A stretch of DNA of 64,000 nucleotides, taken from NCBI GenBank assembly GCA_013350335.1, contig CM023540.1, positions 56,172,905-56,236,904 on the forward strand. The letters run 5' to 3'. The notes under the pieces were generated by a model. That model saw nothing but the letters and a program-made list of their open reading frames with translations. It was not told where the DNA came from and did no database searches. This document shows, piece by piece, positions 25,336 through 38,027 of the stretch. The DNA comes from Chimonanthus salicifolius. Lineage: Eukaryota > Streptophyta > Magnoliopsida > Laurales > Calycanthaceae. The position numbers were made by a program, and so were the translations under genes. Position 1 is the stretch's first letter. The number at the start of each line of letters is the position of its first letter.

Positions 25336-26461
25336 GAACCCCACTAAGGTAGATTACTTTTATGATTTTTGTTTATGAGCAAGATTAGCATTGGTTAGAC
25401 CAATGGTAAATCTGTGAATACAAGTCAAATGAAGGGATTGATCAAAGGACTTACAAGATGTTTTGGGTCTTATATGTGAATGGACACTTAAGTGACAATA
25501 TGATTTACTGCTTATTGTATCACAAGGTGACGAGAGTTGAACGACCTGCGAGCGGCGACCGGATAAAGCCTAAGAAAGAACGGACGCTGAAGTGATTCTT
25601 CAGTAGGTTTCCTACCTACTTGTAACCACAGTTTTACCCCAGTTTTCTTATGAGACCCTTGTTTTATTTTATGTGTTTCAAATGATATATTATGCATTAA
25701 CAAGTGGCATACAGGCATTGGCATCTCATGCATAGACATGAGATTATGAATGAGGTTCTACAGTGTTGCAATTCATGAGTTACATCCTCTTTCGACGGTG
25801 CAAGTCACGCCAGGAGGAGTAACATAATGGTGGCTATGAATGTACATGATGGGAGAGGCTCATTGCATGTGCATACTTCATAGCATTGTTTTACCTGTTT
25901 TTACTAATCATGTACTATGATATATATGCATGTTTTATATGCTAATCATGTGGTAGCCCTGATTCGGGAACCTACTGGGTGCGTTGATCTAACGCCCTAA
26001 TTCTATCCTCAGAGGAGAATGCAGGTACAAGTAAAGGAAAAGAAAAGGTCGTTGACCGGGAGGGGAACCAAGCCTAAGCGCTTGAATGTTGGACTGGACT
26101 TCTTTATATTACTGTCATTCGAACTATATTTTGTGGGACATGTAATAAGTCATTACTTGCTATGGTTTGATTAGGTTAATAACTTTGGATGGTTGATTTA
26201 TGATAATTAGTGTTTGAGACTGTTACTTATATCTAGTCTTTCTATTCCGCAGTTAATCTAGGTTATTCCGCATGTTGTTGGTAGTTCCATGTGTGATTCA
26301 TTATCATGGTCTAGTCCATGTACACATGGGTGGCCAGTTAAGGTTCAGACTTGAGTAGTCTGAACTTAACTCGTGTCGTGACGCCGCCCGCTCTCTTCCG
26401 ATGTTTTATTATTAAAAAAAAAATTAGACTCTGATATTTCTCGGAGAGGCGCGGCGTTACA
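25336..26461 (+). mobile_element. Right part of a plus-strand LTR interrupted by the A/B element
   Basis: It begins GAACCCCACTAAGG, which reads as the right arm of a GGCCGAACC hairpin. It continues with features of the LTR 3' half: the CTACTGGGTGCGTTGATCTAACGCCC hairpin region near 25972, GGTCTAGTCC near 26311, the A-rich tract near 26413, and the end GGCGTTACA at 26461. The left part should lie beyond the window start. Confidence 0.75.
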
Positions 26462-27766
26462 GTGCCTGCGAGGAGGTATTGAGGCGCTTTCATCACTCCA
26501 GGTTCGCTGTACATCCAGGACGCACAAAAATGTGTTGTGATTTGCATCAACAGTTCTGGTGGAGAAGCATGAAGAGAGCAGTAGTCGAGTTGTGACCCAT
26601 TGTTTGACTTGCACCAAAGGGTTCAAGATAGATCAGTTGAGACCCGCTGGTAAGTTGCATCCTCTTCCGGTTCACGAGTGGAAGTGGGACCACATTGCTA
26701 TGGATTTCGTGCTTGGTTTGCCGAAACCATGTTGGAGACATGATGCAGTGTGGGTCATAGTGGATCGATTAACTGAGTTGACCCATTTTATTGGTATGAG
26801 GACGACGAATTTTCTAGAGACTTTGAGTCGGCTATATTTGGCAGAAGTCATCAGACTGTATGGTGTGCATATGTCGATTATTTTATATCAGGATCCGAGA
26901 CTTGTTTCTCAATTCTGAAGGAGCTTTCAGAAAGCGTTGGACACACAGTTGTGTTTAGTACAATGTTCAATCCACAAACTGATAGCCAGTCGGAAAAGAC
27001 CATTCAGATCTTAAAGGATATACTCCGAGCTTGTATTTTGGATCATGGCGGTAGTTTGGAGAGTTAGTTACACTTAGTTGAGTTCTTCTACAACAACAGC
27101 TACCAGGCCAGTATCAAGATGGCTCCGTATAGGTCCTTGAAGGTCAGACCGTGTAGATCTCCCTTGTGTAGGACCGAGATCAATGATATTGTGATGTCAG
27201 GACCGGTATGGTCAATGAGACAACTAAGCAAGTGAGGCCGATCAGGAAGAGATTGTTGACTGTCCAAAGCAAGCTAAAGAGTTATGTTGACCATTAGAGG
27301 AGGGCACTAGAGTTCGCGGTGGGGGATCATGTTTTTCCTTCGGATTTCGCCCCGTCACGTCGTTCAAAGGTTTGGGCAGAGAGGAAAGCTATCACCCCGG
27401 TCTATTGGACTATTTGAGGTTCTAGAGAGGATCAGAGAAGTGGTCTACAGACTTACATCTCCTCTTTAATGTTTCAATGCTTTGGAGATACCATGATGAT
27501 CCATCGCATGTGATTAACTACGAGGACATGAAGCTTAGCGAAGACGTCGCCCCTAAGGAGGGACCAGCATATATTGAGGTTTTGAGGGTGCAGAGGCTTT
27601 GTGGCAATATTATCCTCTTGGTTTTAATGGTTTGGTAGCGCAAAGGTAGGGAGTCTTCTAATTGGGGAAATCAAGGCAACAATGCGGAAGTAGTTTTCAA
27701 CTTTCTTTGAGGCTAGAGGTATGAGTTCAGTTTGAATTTCGAGAACGAAATTCCATAAAGGGGCAG
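26462..27766 (+). pseudogene. Element C integrase remnant (Ty3/gypsy)
   Basis: The zinc-binding region (HHSRFAVHPGRTKM, CLTCTKG) is followed by the integrase core (EWKWDHIAMDFVLGLP, DRLTELTHF) in the 26559-26918 frame. A TGA replaces the tryptophan codon expected after the second catalytic region, where the aspartate motif has decayed to LYQDPRLVSQF. Further on, in other frames, come TIQILKDILRAC and the [15 protein letters not shown] block. It is a heavily mutated 3' pol fragment, more distant from A, B, D and G than those are from each other. It ends in AACGAAATTCC and a purine-rich tract (ATAAAGGGGCAG) before an LTR. Confidence 0.8.
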
Positions 27767-27769
27767 TGT

Positions 27770-28300
27770 TGTAACGACTTGACCCGAGTTTTTGGGTTAT
27801 TTGTGAGAGTTGTGGATCGTCGACATGTTTTTGGCATTATGGTAGCGGGTGTTAATGTCTGGGCTCTCTAATGAGCCCATATTTTCCTAAATCCGAGCTT
27901 GGGAGCTCGAGGGGCATTTTTGTAATTCTATATTATTATGGTTATTTTCTAACAAAAAAAATGTTTGAAAGTTAGAATTTGCACAATTAGATCCCCCAAA
28001 TTATGCACACACATTCTCCTCAGTTAGATACACACGTAGAATGTTGAAAATACTCAATGTTTGGTTTTTAAAATTTTTCTAGGGATTTCTCAATTTTAAA
28101 ATAATATTTTAAATTATTTTCTAGTGTTTATTTTTGAAAAAATCATATTTTAGGCCAATGGTTTGTTAAATAATTTATTAAAAGTTTCAAAATTTTCAAA
28201 AGAAATATTAAAAAAAAAATCCAATTTTAAAATCCCCAAGTTTCTTTTAACTTAAACTATTCTTTTTTATTATTTTTATTATTTAAAATAAATAAAATAA
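27770..28300 (+). mobile_element. Start of the element C 3' LTR
   Basis: TGTAACGACTTGACCCGAG follows the purine-rich tract. A stretch seen in many plant gypsy LTRs is present (GGGCTCTCTAATGAGCCC; GGGAGCTCGAGGGGCATTTT). The sequence then becomes very AT-rich and I could not find its end, so the right limit is nominal. Confidence 0.5.
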
Positions 28301-31038
28301 AAGCCAAGTTTCAAACCTAAAACCTTTTTGTTATGATTTATTTGATAGAGTTAAAAAAAATATTTTGCAACAAAATACCTTTGAGGCTAGGAATAGTTCT
28401 GTCACCAAGGTGTAATCAGCCTAAGGATAAGTGGAATATAAGCAGATTGCCAAGTGCTCCTCCACTTACCCAGGAACTTACCTGACAGATATTGTGGTTA
28501 AACTCTTATTTGGAGATTTAGAATTTTGGAGAAAAGATTAGGAGCCAGTCTTGAGTCTTAGGTTAGTATAGATTTTTATTATTTGTTTTAGATCATTTAT
28601 TTTGTTTGAACTTGATTGTTATTGTTTGGTCTTGAGTGAACATGAGTACTTGGAGGCGTGATTCGACTAAGCGATTAGTTAGAGCTAGGTCCCCAACTGG
28701 TGAATCCCAAGTTAGTCATCGATCTATTTCTGACGACAGTAGGGTTTTTGGAGTCATGTCAGTTTCCTCAAATCTCGATAGTTGCATCCGAAGTGAGGAG
28801 AGTCTCGCTAGGATAGATAATAATTTGAGCGTTAAGAGACTATCAAGCCTAATGATCCATGGATTTTCTTCATGCCAAAAAGGAAAAAATCTTTTTGGAA
28901 AGAAATACTTAGCCTATGATGTCTGGTACTCACTTAAGCACATTCACCACCACCATTTGTCTAACAGAATGGAACTCACTCAAGGTCTAGGTTGTATAAA
29001 GTGTGCAAAAATAATAGAGTTCGCATCCATTACATGATTCTTATAGGATTGAGTTATCTAGAGTCAGTCTAGGATTTATAGTGAGTTACTTGTGAGTGAA
29101 CCTTTTTTACATCTGAACTCTAATTAACACTATCCCAAAATTTTTCTAATTTTTACCTGATCACTGTGGGTTAAGGGATGTTGAGGACAATATCAAATTT
29201 AAGTTTGGGGGTATCAAGGGGTTACACTAGTCGAGTCCAATAAAAATAATTTAGGGAGAGAGTAAGTTTGAACGAACCGAGACCCCTATTAAAAAAAGTC
29301 GAGGGAAGAGTAAGTCGTCAACAAGCAAAAACTGAGACTGCCCTTGACTAAAAACAAAAGTCTTGTGTTTTTTAGTCAATGTCAGTGAGTCTAAAAAAAA
29401 AAAAATCAATCAAGGGAGGAGTAAGTGAAGACTGAGACTACATTGGGAGAAAACGAAACAAACAAAAAAAAAGTTTTGTTGAATCTAAGTGATTTTTCAG
29501 TATTAATAGGTAAATAAAAAAATTTATATCATACATTTTCGATAGGATTTTTATAGGATTTATATTCGGAACAAATTTTTCACAACCATATTTAAATTAG
29601 TTCGAAAAGAAAAAATCATGAGTCTAGTAATCAAGTGCCAATCTATTTTTCTGAGGGATTTAAGTCAATCCATTGTTCTTTCTTAAGCGCATCAAGTCAT
29701 TTTGGATCTCATTATTCTTCAATTTTGGTCATATTACTAAGAACACCATCAAATTTGAGTTAGTACATTTGAAATTTTTCAGAATTTATTAAAACAAGGA
29801 AATCATTATATAAAACTTAGGATATAATTTAAGCCATTTTTGGATCGTTTGAGCCTTCATGCCTACCTATTTTTGGTCATTTATCCCTATAGTTCCCAGC
29901 TAAGACTTAATAAAAATCAACATGTTTTATTGTTTATCCATGTTTATCATACCCAACTCCGATTATGGAGTCTGAGCTTCATTGAAATATCTGTGACCTA
30001 TTCTAATAACTAGAAAAGGTTAGAGATGACAAATATTGGAATGGTAATCTAAAAAAATGGCACTGAAAAAAAAAATAGGCACTTAAATGAAAAAGAAAGT
30101 GAACATTCTGACATCAAAAGAAGGATGTGAAAAGAAAGATGAATATTTTGAAAGTGCTTAAAAAAATAGAGGAAAGAATATCCCGTCTTATATTTTGAAG
30201 ACCTCTAACTTTTCTGATTCAAAATATTTATTATGTATAGCTTTATTATCCTTCTTTGATTTGACCCGATCCCAAGCCATGTTTCATCCTGTAGGAAGTC
30301 CTATTGATCTTAAGTCTAATATGGTATTTCATGTGGAGAATAAAGGAAAAATGATGGTGTATAACTCAACGTTCTTAGGAAAATAATATCCATTCATGAG
30401 ATCCAATTATTTTCCTTGATCTGTTCCATCTTTCTAACACATTTGTGAGAAATTTTGATTTTGAATAGATAAACTCTGCTCACATATACCTTTGAGAGAA
30501 AATTACCCAAACCTCTGAGCATTAATCTTTCTAAGAGATCTCTAGTGAGGTTTGAAGTCAATGTGCATTTTCCAAAGTGGTTACAAAACTTGTATTTATT
30601 TGGAAAAAGAAAACTATTTTAATATTGGCTGAGTACACACTACACTTCGGATATAAATCTTGTAAAATAAATTTTGGAATCATATGATGTCTAGATTTTT
30701 TATGGACTTGTTTTTGCCGAATTTGAAACTAAGACTAGACAATTTTCATGTTTGTGGGTATCATCACTGCAAGCACTCACGAGACTATAACTTGTCTACT
30801 AGGGGTAACCTAGCGGTTTAAACGCTTGTTGCATACGCTAAATGCAATCAAAAGTACCACCGAAAGTGGTGTAGTTTTAGGTTTAGCTTAGGTTTAGTTT
30901 AGTTTTAGGTTTAGTCTAAGATTTATATTTTAGGATTAGATTAGGTTTTGAATTTTTAGACTTAGATTTTTTTTTCTTTTTAGAATTTTTAGTTTTAGGT
31001 TTGCTCGAGGACTAGCAAAGTCTAATTTTGGGGGTATT
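28301..31038 (+). mobile_element. Non-coding tail of a Tat/Athila-like LTR element
   Basis: AT-rich sequence without a recognisable protein. Two polypurine-like boxes, TTTAAGTTTGGGGGTAT (near 29198) and TCTAATTTTGGGGGTATT (31021), are typical of long 3' untranslated regions in Tat/Athila-type gypsy elements. The second is preceded by CTCGAGGACTAGCAAAG and followed by TGTTGAGCAC, a likely LTR start. Open frames at 28636-29037 and 30195-30386 resemble nothing I know. The lineage call is inference. Confidence 0.4.
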
Positions 31039-31430
31039 TGTTGAGCACTGAAAAATTACATTTCTACCCTAATATTTAGGTCAATTAGCCTTGGTTTTAT
31101 GTATATAAGATGCATTTAATGGTTTATTTTAGTTTTGTAGGTAAATTCAGGGAAATACAGGAAATCATCATAACGTAGTGGATAATTGCTAGAAGAGAGC
31201 TTTAAATGGAAGATTTCAAAATTTATAATTAAATCAAGCCACTTTTAGGTTTTCAAATGTAAATTTACTAATCTGGATCCATTTATGAGAGTCTGGATTA
31301 AGTTAATATTTTAGATTTTAAGTGGTTGATTGATTATTTAATTTTAAGAAAGGAGAGTCTGCAATTAAGAGGCCAAGAGTTTGAAATCAAGATCTATGGG
31401 CCAGAGATCTAGGATTAGTCCTCTCTCAGG
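31039..31430 (+). mobile_element. Probable LTR start of the Tat/Athila-like element
   Basis: TGTTGAGCACTGAAAAATTA follows the purine-rich box. TTAGCCTTGGTTTTATG and TTTTGTAGGT follow, a common arrangement in plant LTRs that start TGATGAGC or TGTTGAGC. The right edge is uncertain and may be where the minus-strand element begins. Confidence 0.35.
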
Positions 31431-32692
31431 TGTGGGTTCCACCTAAGGTCATCTATGGATATATACATGTTCTTGTGATTGCCATGATGATGAGCTTTGA
31501 GCTTGGTGGAACATGATCTTTTTCCTCGATCATCTTGAGTCTTGAAGCTCCTTGGCAAGTGCTTCTACCCGAGTCATGAAATTGACAAACAAGGACTCGG
31601 TCATGCCGGGGCACTAACAATCTCCTCCTTTGTCAATTTCATGACAAAAACTAGAAGCTAATCTAATTACAAGCCCACCCTTTATTACAACACATTTGAA
31701 TACAATACATTACATCAATTACTTGTATACTCAAATGGATAACAAGATTATGGTCTTCATAGTCTTGCTCAGCTTGCTTCATTTTCATTTTCTTGTTCAA
31801 GCACAAAAGCACGTAACGTTAGACAATCATTAAATGGATTAGTCCAAACCATAAACATCCATGGACTAAGGAAGATTTTCTGCCCCATTCTTTTTTTCTT
31901 TATGGTTCTCTCTTTTTAGAGGCCCAAGCACATTGGTTTTCTCCATACACCCAATTCTCCCCATAATTGGTTTTTGTCTTTGGATTCTACTATTTTCTCC
32001 CCCATTTTGTCATTCAATTGAAAAAGGCTTAGTAGGCATGCATTAAGATTAAGCACTCCCCCATGCTTCTTGCATTGGTGCTTAACTGAGATCAATTCTC
32101 ACACATGGTTCTCCCCTGTGATTAGTGCACATTTTTCGTGCATCAAGGTTTATTTGCCCTTGCACAAGCTGATTTCCAGCTGATTTCTTCATGGGTTAAG
32201 CTAATGGCCCTAGCTTCTTCAAGTTTCCTCCCCCATTCTCTAAGTTATCTTCTTATATTTTTCTCCTCATCTCCCCCATGAACTTAGTTGCCTCTAAGTT
32301 TAAGCTTCATTCTAAGCTTGCATTCATCTTTTCCCCCTTAAGCTGTCATGACCAGTGACAGTAGCTAATTAGCACATATTTTGTGCTCCCCCATACTCCA
32401 AGGATGTGTGCAGCATTACAGCTTGATCCCTAATCTCCCTAACATGCCAATACAAAACCAACTCATTCAAACCTGCATGTTAGTTTATCATATACAAGAG
32501 ATATAAGGCATTTATACAGATTAATACACACATTACATTATAGCAAACCATATCATTGCATTGATAAACAAAATGTGCATTGAGTACATATGGTTTTTAT
32601 TAGGGGGCAGTATGGATGCTTAGATAAAAATATCAAAAGTATAGTTTTTCAAAAATAGATATCACAAAAAACTATCCTAACTAGAGCCATCA
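31431..32692 (-). mobile_element. Copia-like 3' end (minus): LTR edge and CTCCCCC-rich tail
   Basis: On the minus strand, GACAAAGGAGGAGATTG then TTAGTGCCCCGG reproduces the usual Ty1/copia polypurine tract and LTR start (LTR edge at 31619). 31620-32692 is a non-coding tail with repeated CTCCCCCAT/TTCCCCCTT blocks on the plus strand, as in SIRE-like elements. No copia protein is visible. Element D inserted at 32693. The outer LTR edge at 31431 is a guess from TGTGGG. Confidence 0.4.
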
Positions 32693-35600
32693 TGTAACAC
32701 TCCACCCTTTTTCACTTACATAAATCAGAGTATATATATATTTTTTTGATAAGTGAGAGAGAACGGGCCGTTACGACGCGAGTCAAGTCCGAGTTTCCAA
32801 AACCTGACCCTTGACTAGCCACTATTACGTGTGCGTGGACTAAGTCCATTAAAATATTTACACACGCTTCTCTTATTGCTTGTGGAATAATTTATATGAA
32901 TAAGATGTTATTTATTTTCTTAACATCATTATGCAAGGAAAACCAATCACCATAAAATTTCAATAAAACTTAAAGATTATCAATCCATAGCAAATAAGTT
33001 CTAAGGTGTCCTAAATAATCTAAATTATTACAACCCAAAATGCAAGTCCTCCGAATACATCATTGAAATCAAAACTAAGCAATTTAAAACTTCAATCTTC
33101 CAAGCTCCTATGCTTGGCTCCCTTCCGGTCCTACATCATTTTCCTTAGCATTTCCTGTTCCAACATCTATAGGGTAGAAGTAGGGCATTAGTCATCATGC
33201 CCAGTAGGTATTCCAATTAGGGTTAGGGTACACAGAGGAGTAAAATTAGAATATCATAAATCAAGGGTTTATACAACATTAATGGCATATTTGTAAAAAC
33301 ATCTTGTAAGCAATAAAACAATAAATGATGTCCATATCATAATCATGCTAATGTAAGTGTCATGTCATGGGTGTCAATGCCAAATGAAGTCCCACCCATT
33401 GTCCATACCCAATCACATCATAATTCAATCAATGGTTTCCTTGGCCAATTATGTCCACGGTGTTTGAGATGGCAACCACCAGGGCACTGTATACCCATCC
33501 ACAAATTAACTGGGATTGCCGGTAGAGTGTGGTCTCCTCCCTCTGCGCAAGGTTTCAGGACTGACTACCTAGGAGCACTTTGGCCCAATTACATCGTACT
33601 TTTCTATCAACCGGACGCGGCCAAATCTCAATGGTTCATATAGCTTCATATAAGCTAATCTCAAGCCGAAGTCATGTCCGGACCGCTCAGAACTTGGCTT
33701 ATTGGTCATATGTGTTCCCTCCCATGCCATGCATGAGGTAATGTATGTAAGAATGCTATTTCATTTAAAATACATCATATCATTGAAAATCAACTCATAA
33801 TCATACACAATTTGTTTAGCCAATGTATTCATCTTATTTTGAATAAAACAAGTGTCATATTATACTCTATAGTGTTCTCAATGAGGTAGGAATCCTACCA
33901 ATGTCCGATATACTATACTTTCTTGTCTTGCAAGGATAACGCTAACGGTCACGTGAGGCAAATCGTAATCCCTTTGCAAACCTCTTTATCTCATCAAATT
34001 CAAACATACATATTAGTTTGATTATCCATTTTAATTTCATCATCCCTATTTCCATCTAAGTTCCATGTTCATTTCTCAACGCATTTACGCATCATAGTCC
34101 TTAAACCATTTAAGACCCTCAATGGGGTTCGGCCATACAACATGGCCGAACCCTATTGTCCCAATTTTTTTCTTTTAAATGTGTTCATGTTCTACAAAAA
34201 CCCATCAATGGTGTTCAGCCATACAACATGGCGAACCTCATTCTTTGGTTTTGACACTCTTTTTAATCCTCATATTATTTTAAACAATGTGAGTCAATCA
34301 TCATTCATTTTTTTTCATTTCTTAATCTAATAATCCCAAGTTAGTCATTTAATCTTTAAACATACATATATCCATAAAATCATCCATGGGGTTCGGCCAT
34401 ACAATATGGCCAAACCCATTGTTCTTCCTTTTCATCTCGTTTCCATCCTACATCACCTTGAGGATGGATTTTTCTTAAAAAAATACATCAAACATGTTTT
34501 AGGTCACTTGATGGGGTTCGGCCATATAACATGGCCGAACCTCATCTAGTATCTCTTTTAGTCCTCAAATGGTCCCCATAACAAAAATAGGGTTTGGCCA
34601 TGCAAGAGGCCGAACCTTGTTCTTTTATTATTTTCTCCTTGAAATCCATCCTTAATCATGTTTAAACATGGATTCTATCTTCAATACTTAACTTAATATA
34701 TTTCCTACCTACAAGCCAATGTTAGGGTTCGGCCATACAACATGGCCGAACCATCATGGTTGGTTTTCATAATCGATCCAATCATAATCATAGTATGATC
34801 ATAGCATAGGTTCAGCCATTCATTATGGCCGAACCTATGTTCCCTTATGTTTGATCATTCCTCCCTCTTACAAGTTCTTAACAAAGATTCATCAAAACCC
34901 TTAAAATGTTAGACCCATGGATTTGACCATATCATGGCCGAATCCATGATGATCCGGATTAATCTTATGGTTGTTTTGTTTCAACCCATAACCATCATTT
35001 GGATGGATTTCCAACTCCATGGCCTTATAACATTTTTGGCCATTCATTCCAGCCAACATGGACTCCATGGGTTCGGCCACCATGGCCGAACGTATGGTTT
35101 CCTTAGATTAATCCCCATTGATTTTATCAAGTCTAGACATACCTTTCCTTCAATGAGTTGCTCCTCTTTGGCTCTTCAATCTCCTTCTTTTCTTTTAATC
35201 TTTCTCTTCTTCCTTAGTTCTTCTTCTCCTTTCTTTGTTATTCAAAATCTTCAAGTGTATGGAGGTAGAGATGGGAGAGAGGAGAGGAGTGGAGAGAAAT
35301 TCTTGTTCAAGAGAGGGGATGGTCGGCCAAGGGGTTTGGAGTGCCCTTTTGTTTTGGTTTTTATGTTAAAACCTTAATTTCTTCCCTCCCTCTCATAATG
35401 GCTTGGTTTAACAAGGAGACCCTTGGTTTCCCAAGGGTGGCTTCATTGCTTTTGAGGTAAAGACCCTTGGGTTACCAAGTGTCTAGGTACAATGTACCTA
35501 GATAAGATACCCTAACTCTTAATCTCCAACCTTGATCTTTCCTTAGATGAAATCTTGGCCTTCCATCTTATCCCTTCATCTTCCCAACTTAAGACCTCTT

Positions 35601-36120
35601 AAAAACAATACCCTAATTCAAGATTTAAAATTCAAAAGTGGTTGACCAAGTCAACCCATGCCATGGTCGACCATGCATGTGGTAACTTGGTCACCACATG
35701 GCACTTGGGTTGCATTTTGGCCATGTCACTTGATGTGTCACCTCCACTTGTATGCCACCTCAATTCTACTTTCCACCTCACTTGATGATGTGGCATCCTT
35801 ACTTAGTTGGCTTCCATGTGATGACATGAATGCCACATGGCAATGCCACATCGCCCACATGCCACCTCACTTGATGAGGTGGACTTTAATGCAATAAATG
35901 CACTAACTTATCCAAATTTAACTAACTTAACTAAATTTACCCAATTATTTCTTTAGATCAAGCTTACCCATGACCCGTTGGGTCTTAATTGGGTAATTGA
36001 CCCATTTCCTTGCCATCTAATGTCCATCTCAACTTTTTTTAATTTCAAATTCAACTAAATTGTAATCCATGTGGGCCCATCCAATAAATTTATAAGCTAA
36101 GGAAAATCCAGGGTGTTACA
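32693..36120 (-). mobile_element. 3' LTR of element D
   Basis: From TGTAACACTCCACCC to GGGTGTTACA, 3428 bp, followed at once by the D polypurine tract. Its first 1.7 kb pair with 48277-49945, the D 5' LTR. The predicted target duplication on this side is CATCA (32688-32692). It contains about nine GGTTCGGCC hairpins (34121-35095) and a GA-rich tract near 35260. Confidence 0.88.
34121..35095. repeat. Dispersed GGTTCGGCC hairpins in the D 3' LTR
   Basis: Copies near 34124, 34212, 34389, 34515, 34590, 34725, 34808, 34922 and 35066, some with one or two mismatches. This is the densest cluster in the window. Confidence 0.85.
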
Positions 36121-36137
36121 ATATTGCCCTATTTTGG
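36121..36137 (-). other. Polypurine tract of element D
   Basis: The minus strand reads CCAAAATAGGGCAATAT just before TGTAACACC. The location is identical to A and B. Confidence 0.6.
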
Positions 36138-36180
36138 AATTTTCGTCCCGAAAATCGGGCGAAATAGGGTTTCAAACAAA

Positions 36181-36869
36181 TCAAACAAATAGTTCAGGAT
36201 GAGCTACTTTCATTTCTGACTCCAGTTCCCAAGTGGCTTCCTCATTACCATATCGGTCCCATACCACTTTGACGAACGGAATCGCTTTGTTCCGTAACAT
36301 CCTTTGCTCCGTATCAATTACTCGGACATGCCTCTCGATGTAAGATACATCGCTTTGCACTTCTATGTCTTTCACATTCAGCACGTGTGATGCGTCAGGG
36401 TTGTACTTCCTTACCATGGAAACATGGAATACATCGTGTAGTCCTAACAATTGTGAAGGGAGTATCAGACAATAGGCCACTTCCCCCACCTTCTCATGGA
36501 TTGGGAAGGGTCCCACAAATCTGGGTGACAGCTTCCCTTTCTTTCTAAACCTCATGTGTCCCTTTCGTAGCGAGACCTTCAAGAATACTAGGTTTCTCAC
36601 TTCAAACTCAAGAGGTCTTCTTCTTCTGTCAGCATAGCTCTTTTGACGGCTCTGTGCCGTGAGCAGATGTTGTCGTATCATCTTGATCTATTTCGTGGTC
36701 TCCGTAACCAGATCAGGTCCAATAAGAGCAGGCTCACCGGCCTTTGTCCAACACACTAGAGATTTGCAGGGTTACTATACAATGCCTCGAATGGAGTCAT
36801 CTTGAGGCTTGCCTGGTAACTGTTGTTGTATGAGAACTCGACCAGTGGTCAGTGATCTTCCCAACTGCC
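36181..36869 (-). pseudogene. Element D integrase C-terminal part with chromodomain-like end
   Basis: A 166-codon frame (36181-36681) holds KKGKLSPRFVGPFPI, HDVFHVSMVRKYNP and the C-terminal KVVWDRYGNEEATWELESE, which resembles the chromodomain of Tekay-type chromoviruses. That domain is thought to steer insertion to heterochromatin. Upstream, 36682-36869 keeps YNNSYQAS with a stop and a short indel. The rest of the integrase lies at 44078 onward, beyond the nested LTRs. Confidence 0.85.
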
Positions 36870-38027
36870 CTTGATGTAATGTCCCGCCCTTTTTTACTCG
36901 CTTTCTGAAAATCAGAGTCTATTTTTTTTTTATAGAAGAGTGATAGAGAGCGGGACGTCATGACGCGAGCTAAGTCCGAGCTTCTAAAGTCTGACCCTTA
37001 ACTGGCCAACCATACGCGTGCGTGGACCAAGTCCACTACAACGGTTCACACGTACTCAAGTTAACATGCAGAATAATAATAAAATAACAATTCTATTCTA
37101 TTTTTAAATAGCAAAGTAGTCCAACACTTAATCATAATTACCTTAAGTTAAATTATCCAAAATCAATGATCCAAACCATAGCAAATATATATACGTTATT
37201 ACAATCCCGAATGCTAGCTATTCAAATACATAGTCTATGAATAACTTTAACAAAATATAACTTAATCATCCAAGCTCCTAAGCTTGGCTCCGATCCCGTT
37301 CCTCGTTCCGTTCATTCCCTGTGTCATCAACTAGGGTAGAAGTAGGGCATTAGACAACGCGCCCAGTAAGTATTCCAATTAGGGTTAACACATGGGTTAG
37401 TACCAAAAATCTAGATATAATATATATCAAATCCAGATATAATAAGTCATACCATACTTATAAAGCATCGTATCCAACACAATGTATGATAATAGAGATC
37501 CAATCATACCGATAAAAAACAGAAACATTGCATGATAAAAAAGATCATAATCATGCCGATTCAATGCCATGCCATGCTATCATATGAAATGAGTCCCACC
37601 CATCACAAACACATAGTAACCTCTTGATGGAAAGCTCCTCATCAAGGTATCCCCCACGATTGTATTACGGACGCCCCGACGGAGTGTGGATCTCTGGTTA
37701 CATATCATCCCTCCCACGCCATGCATGAGATGCAAATGTCCACATGTTATGTAATTATACAAATCATAGCATTTAAAATCGTATATTTGAAACATAACAT
37801 TTTTACAACATAAACCATCAAAAGAAGAAGTTAAACCATATTACATCACCATGGTTTCAAAGAGGTAGAATCCTACCAAAGACAACTAAACTGTCCTTGA
37901 GCTTTAATCCGGCAACCATTCACGATCGTGCACCCCTTGTGAAGTCCCGTTGCCTTATAACATATCAACCAATTAATCCCATGTCCATTTGATTTACAAT
38001 AATGTCTAAGTCTATAACCACAACCTT

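Noticed and set aside
28636..29037. 133-codon plus frame
   Set aside because: No recognisable domain. It lies in a non-coding retroelement tail and may be chance.
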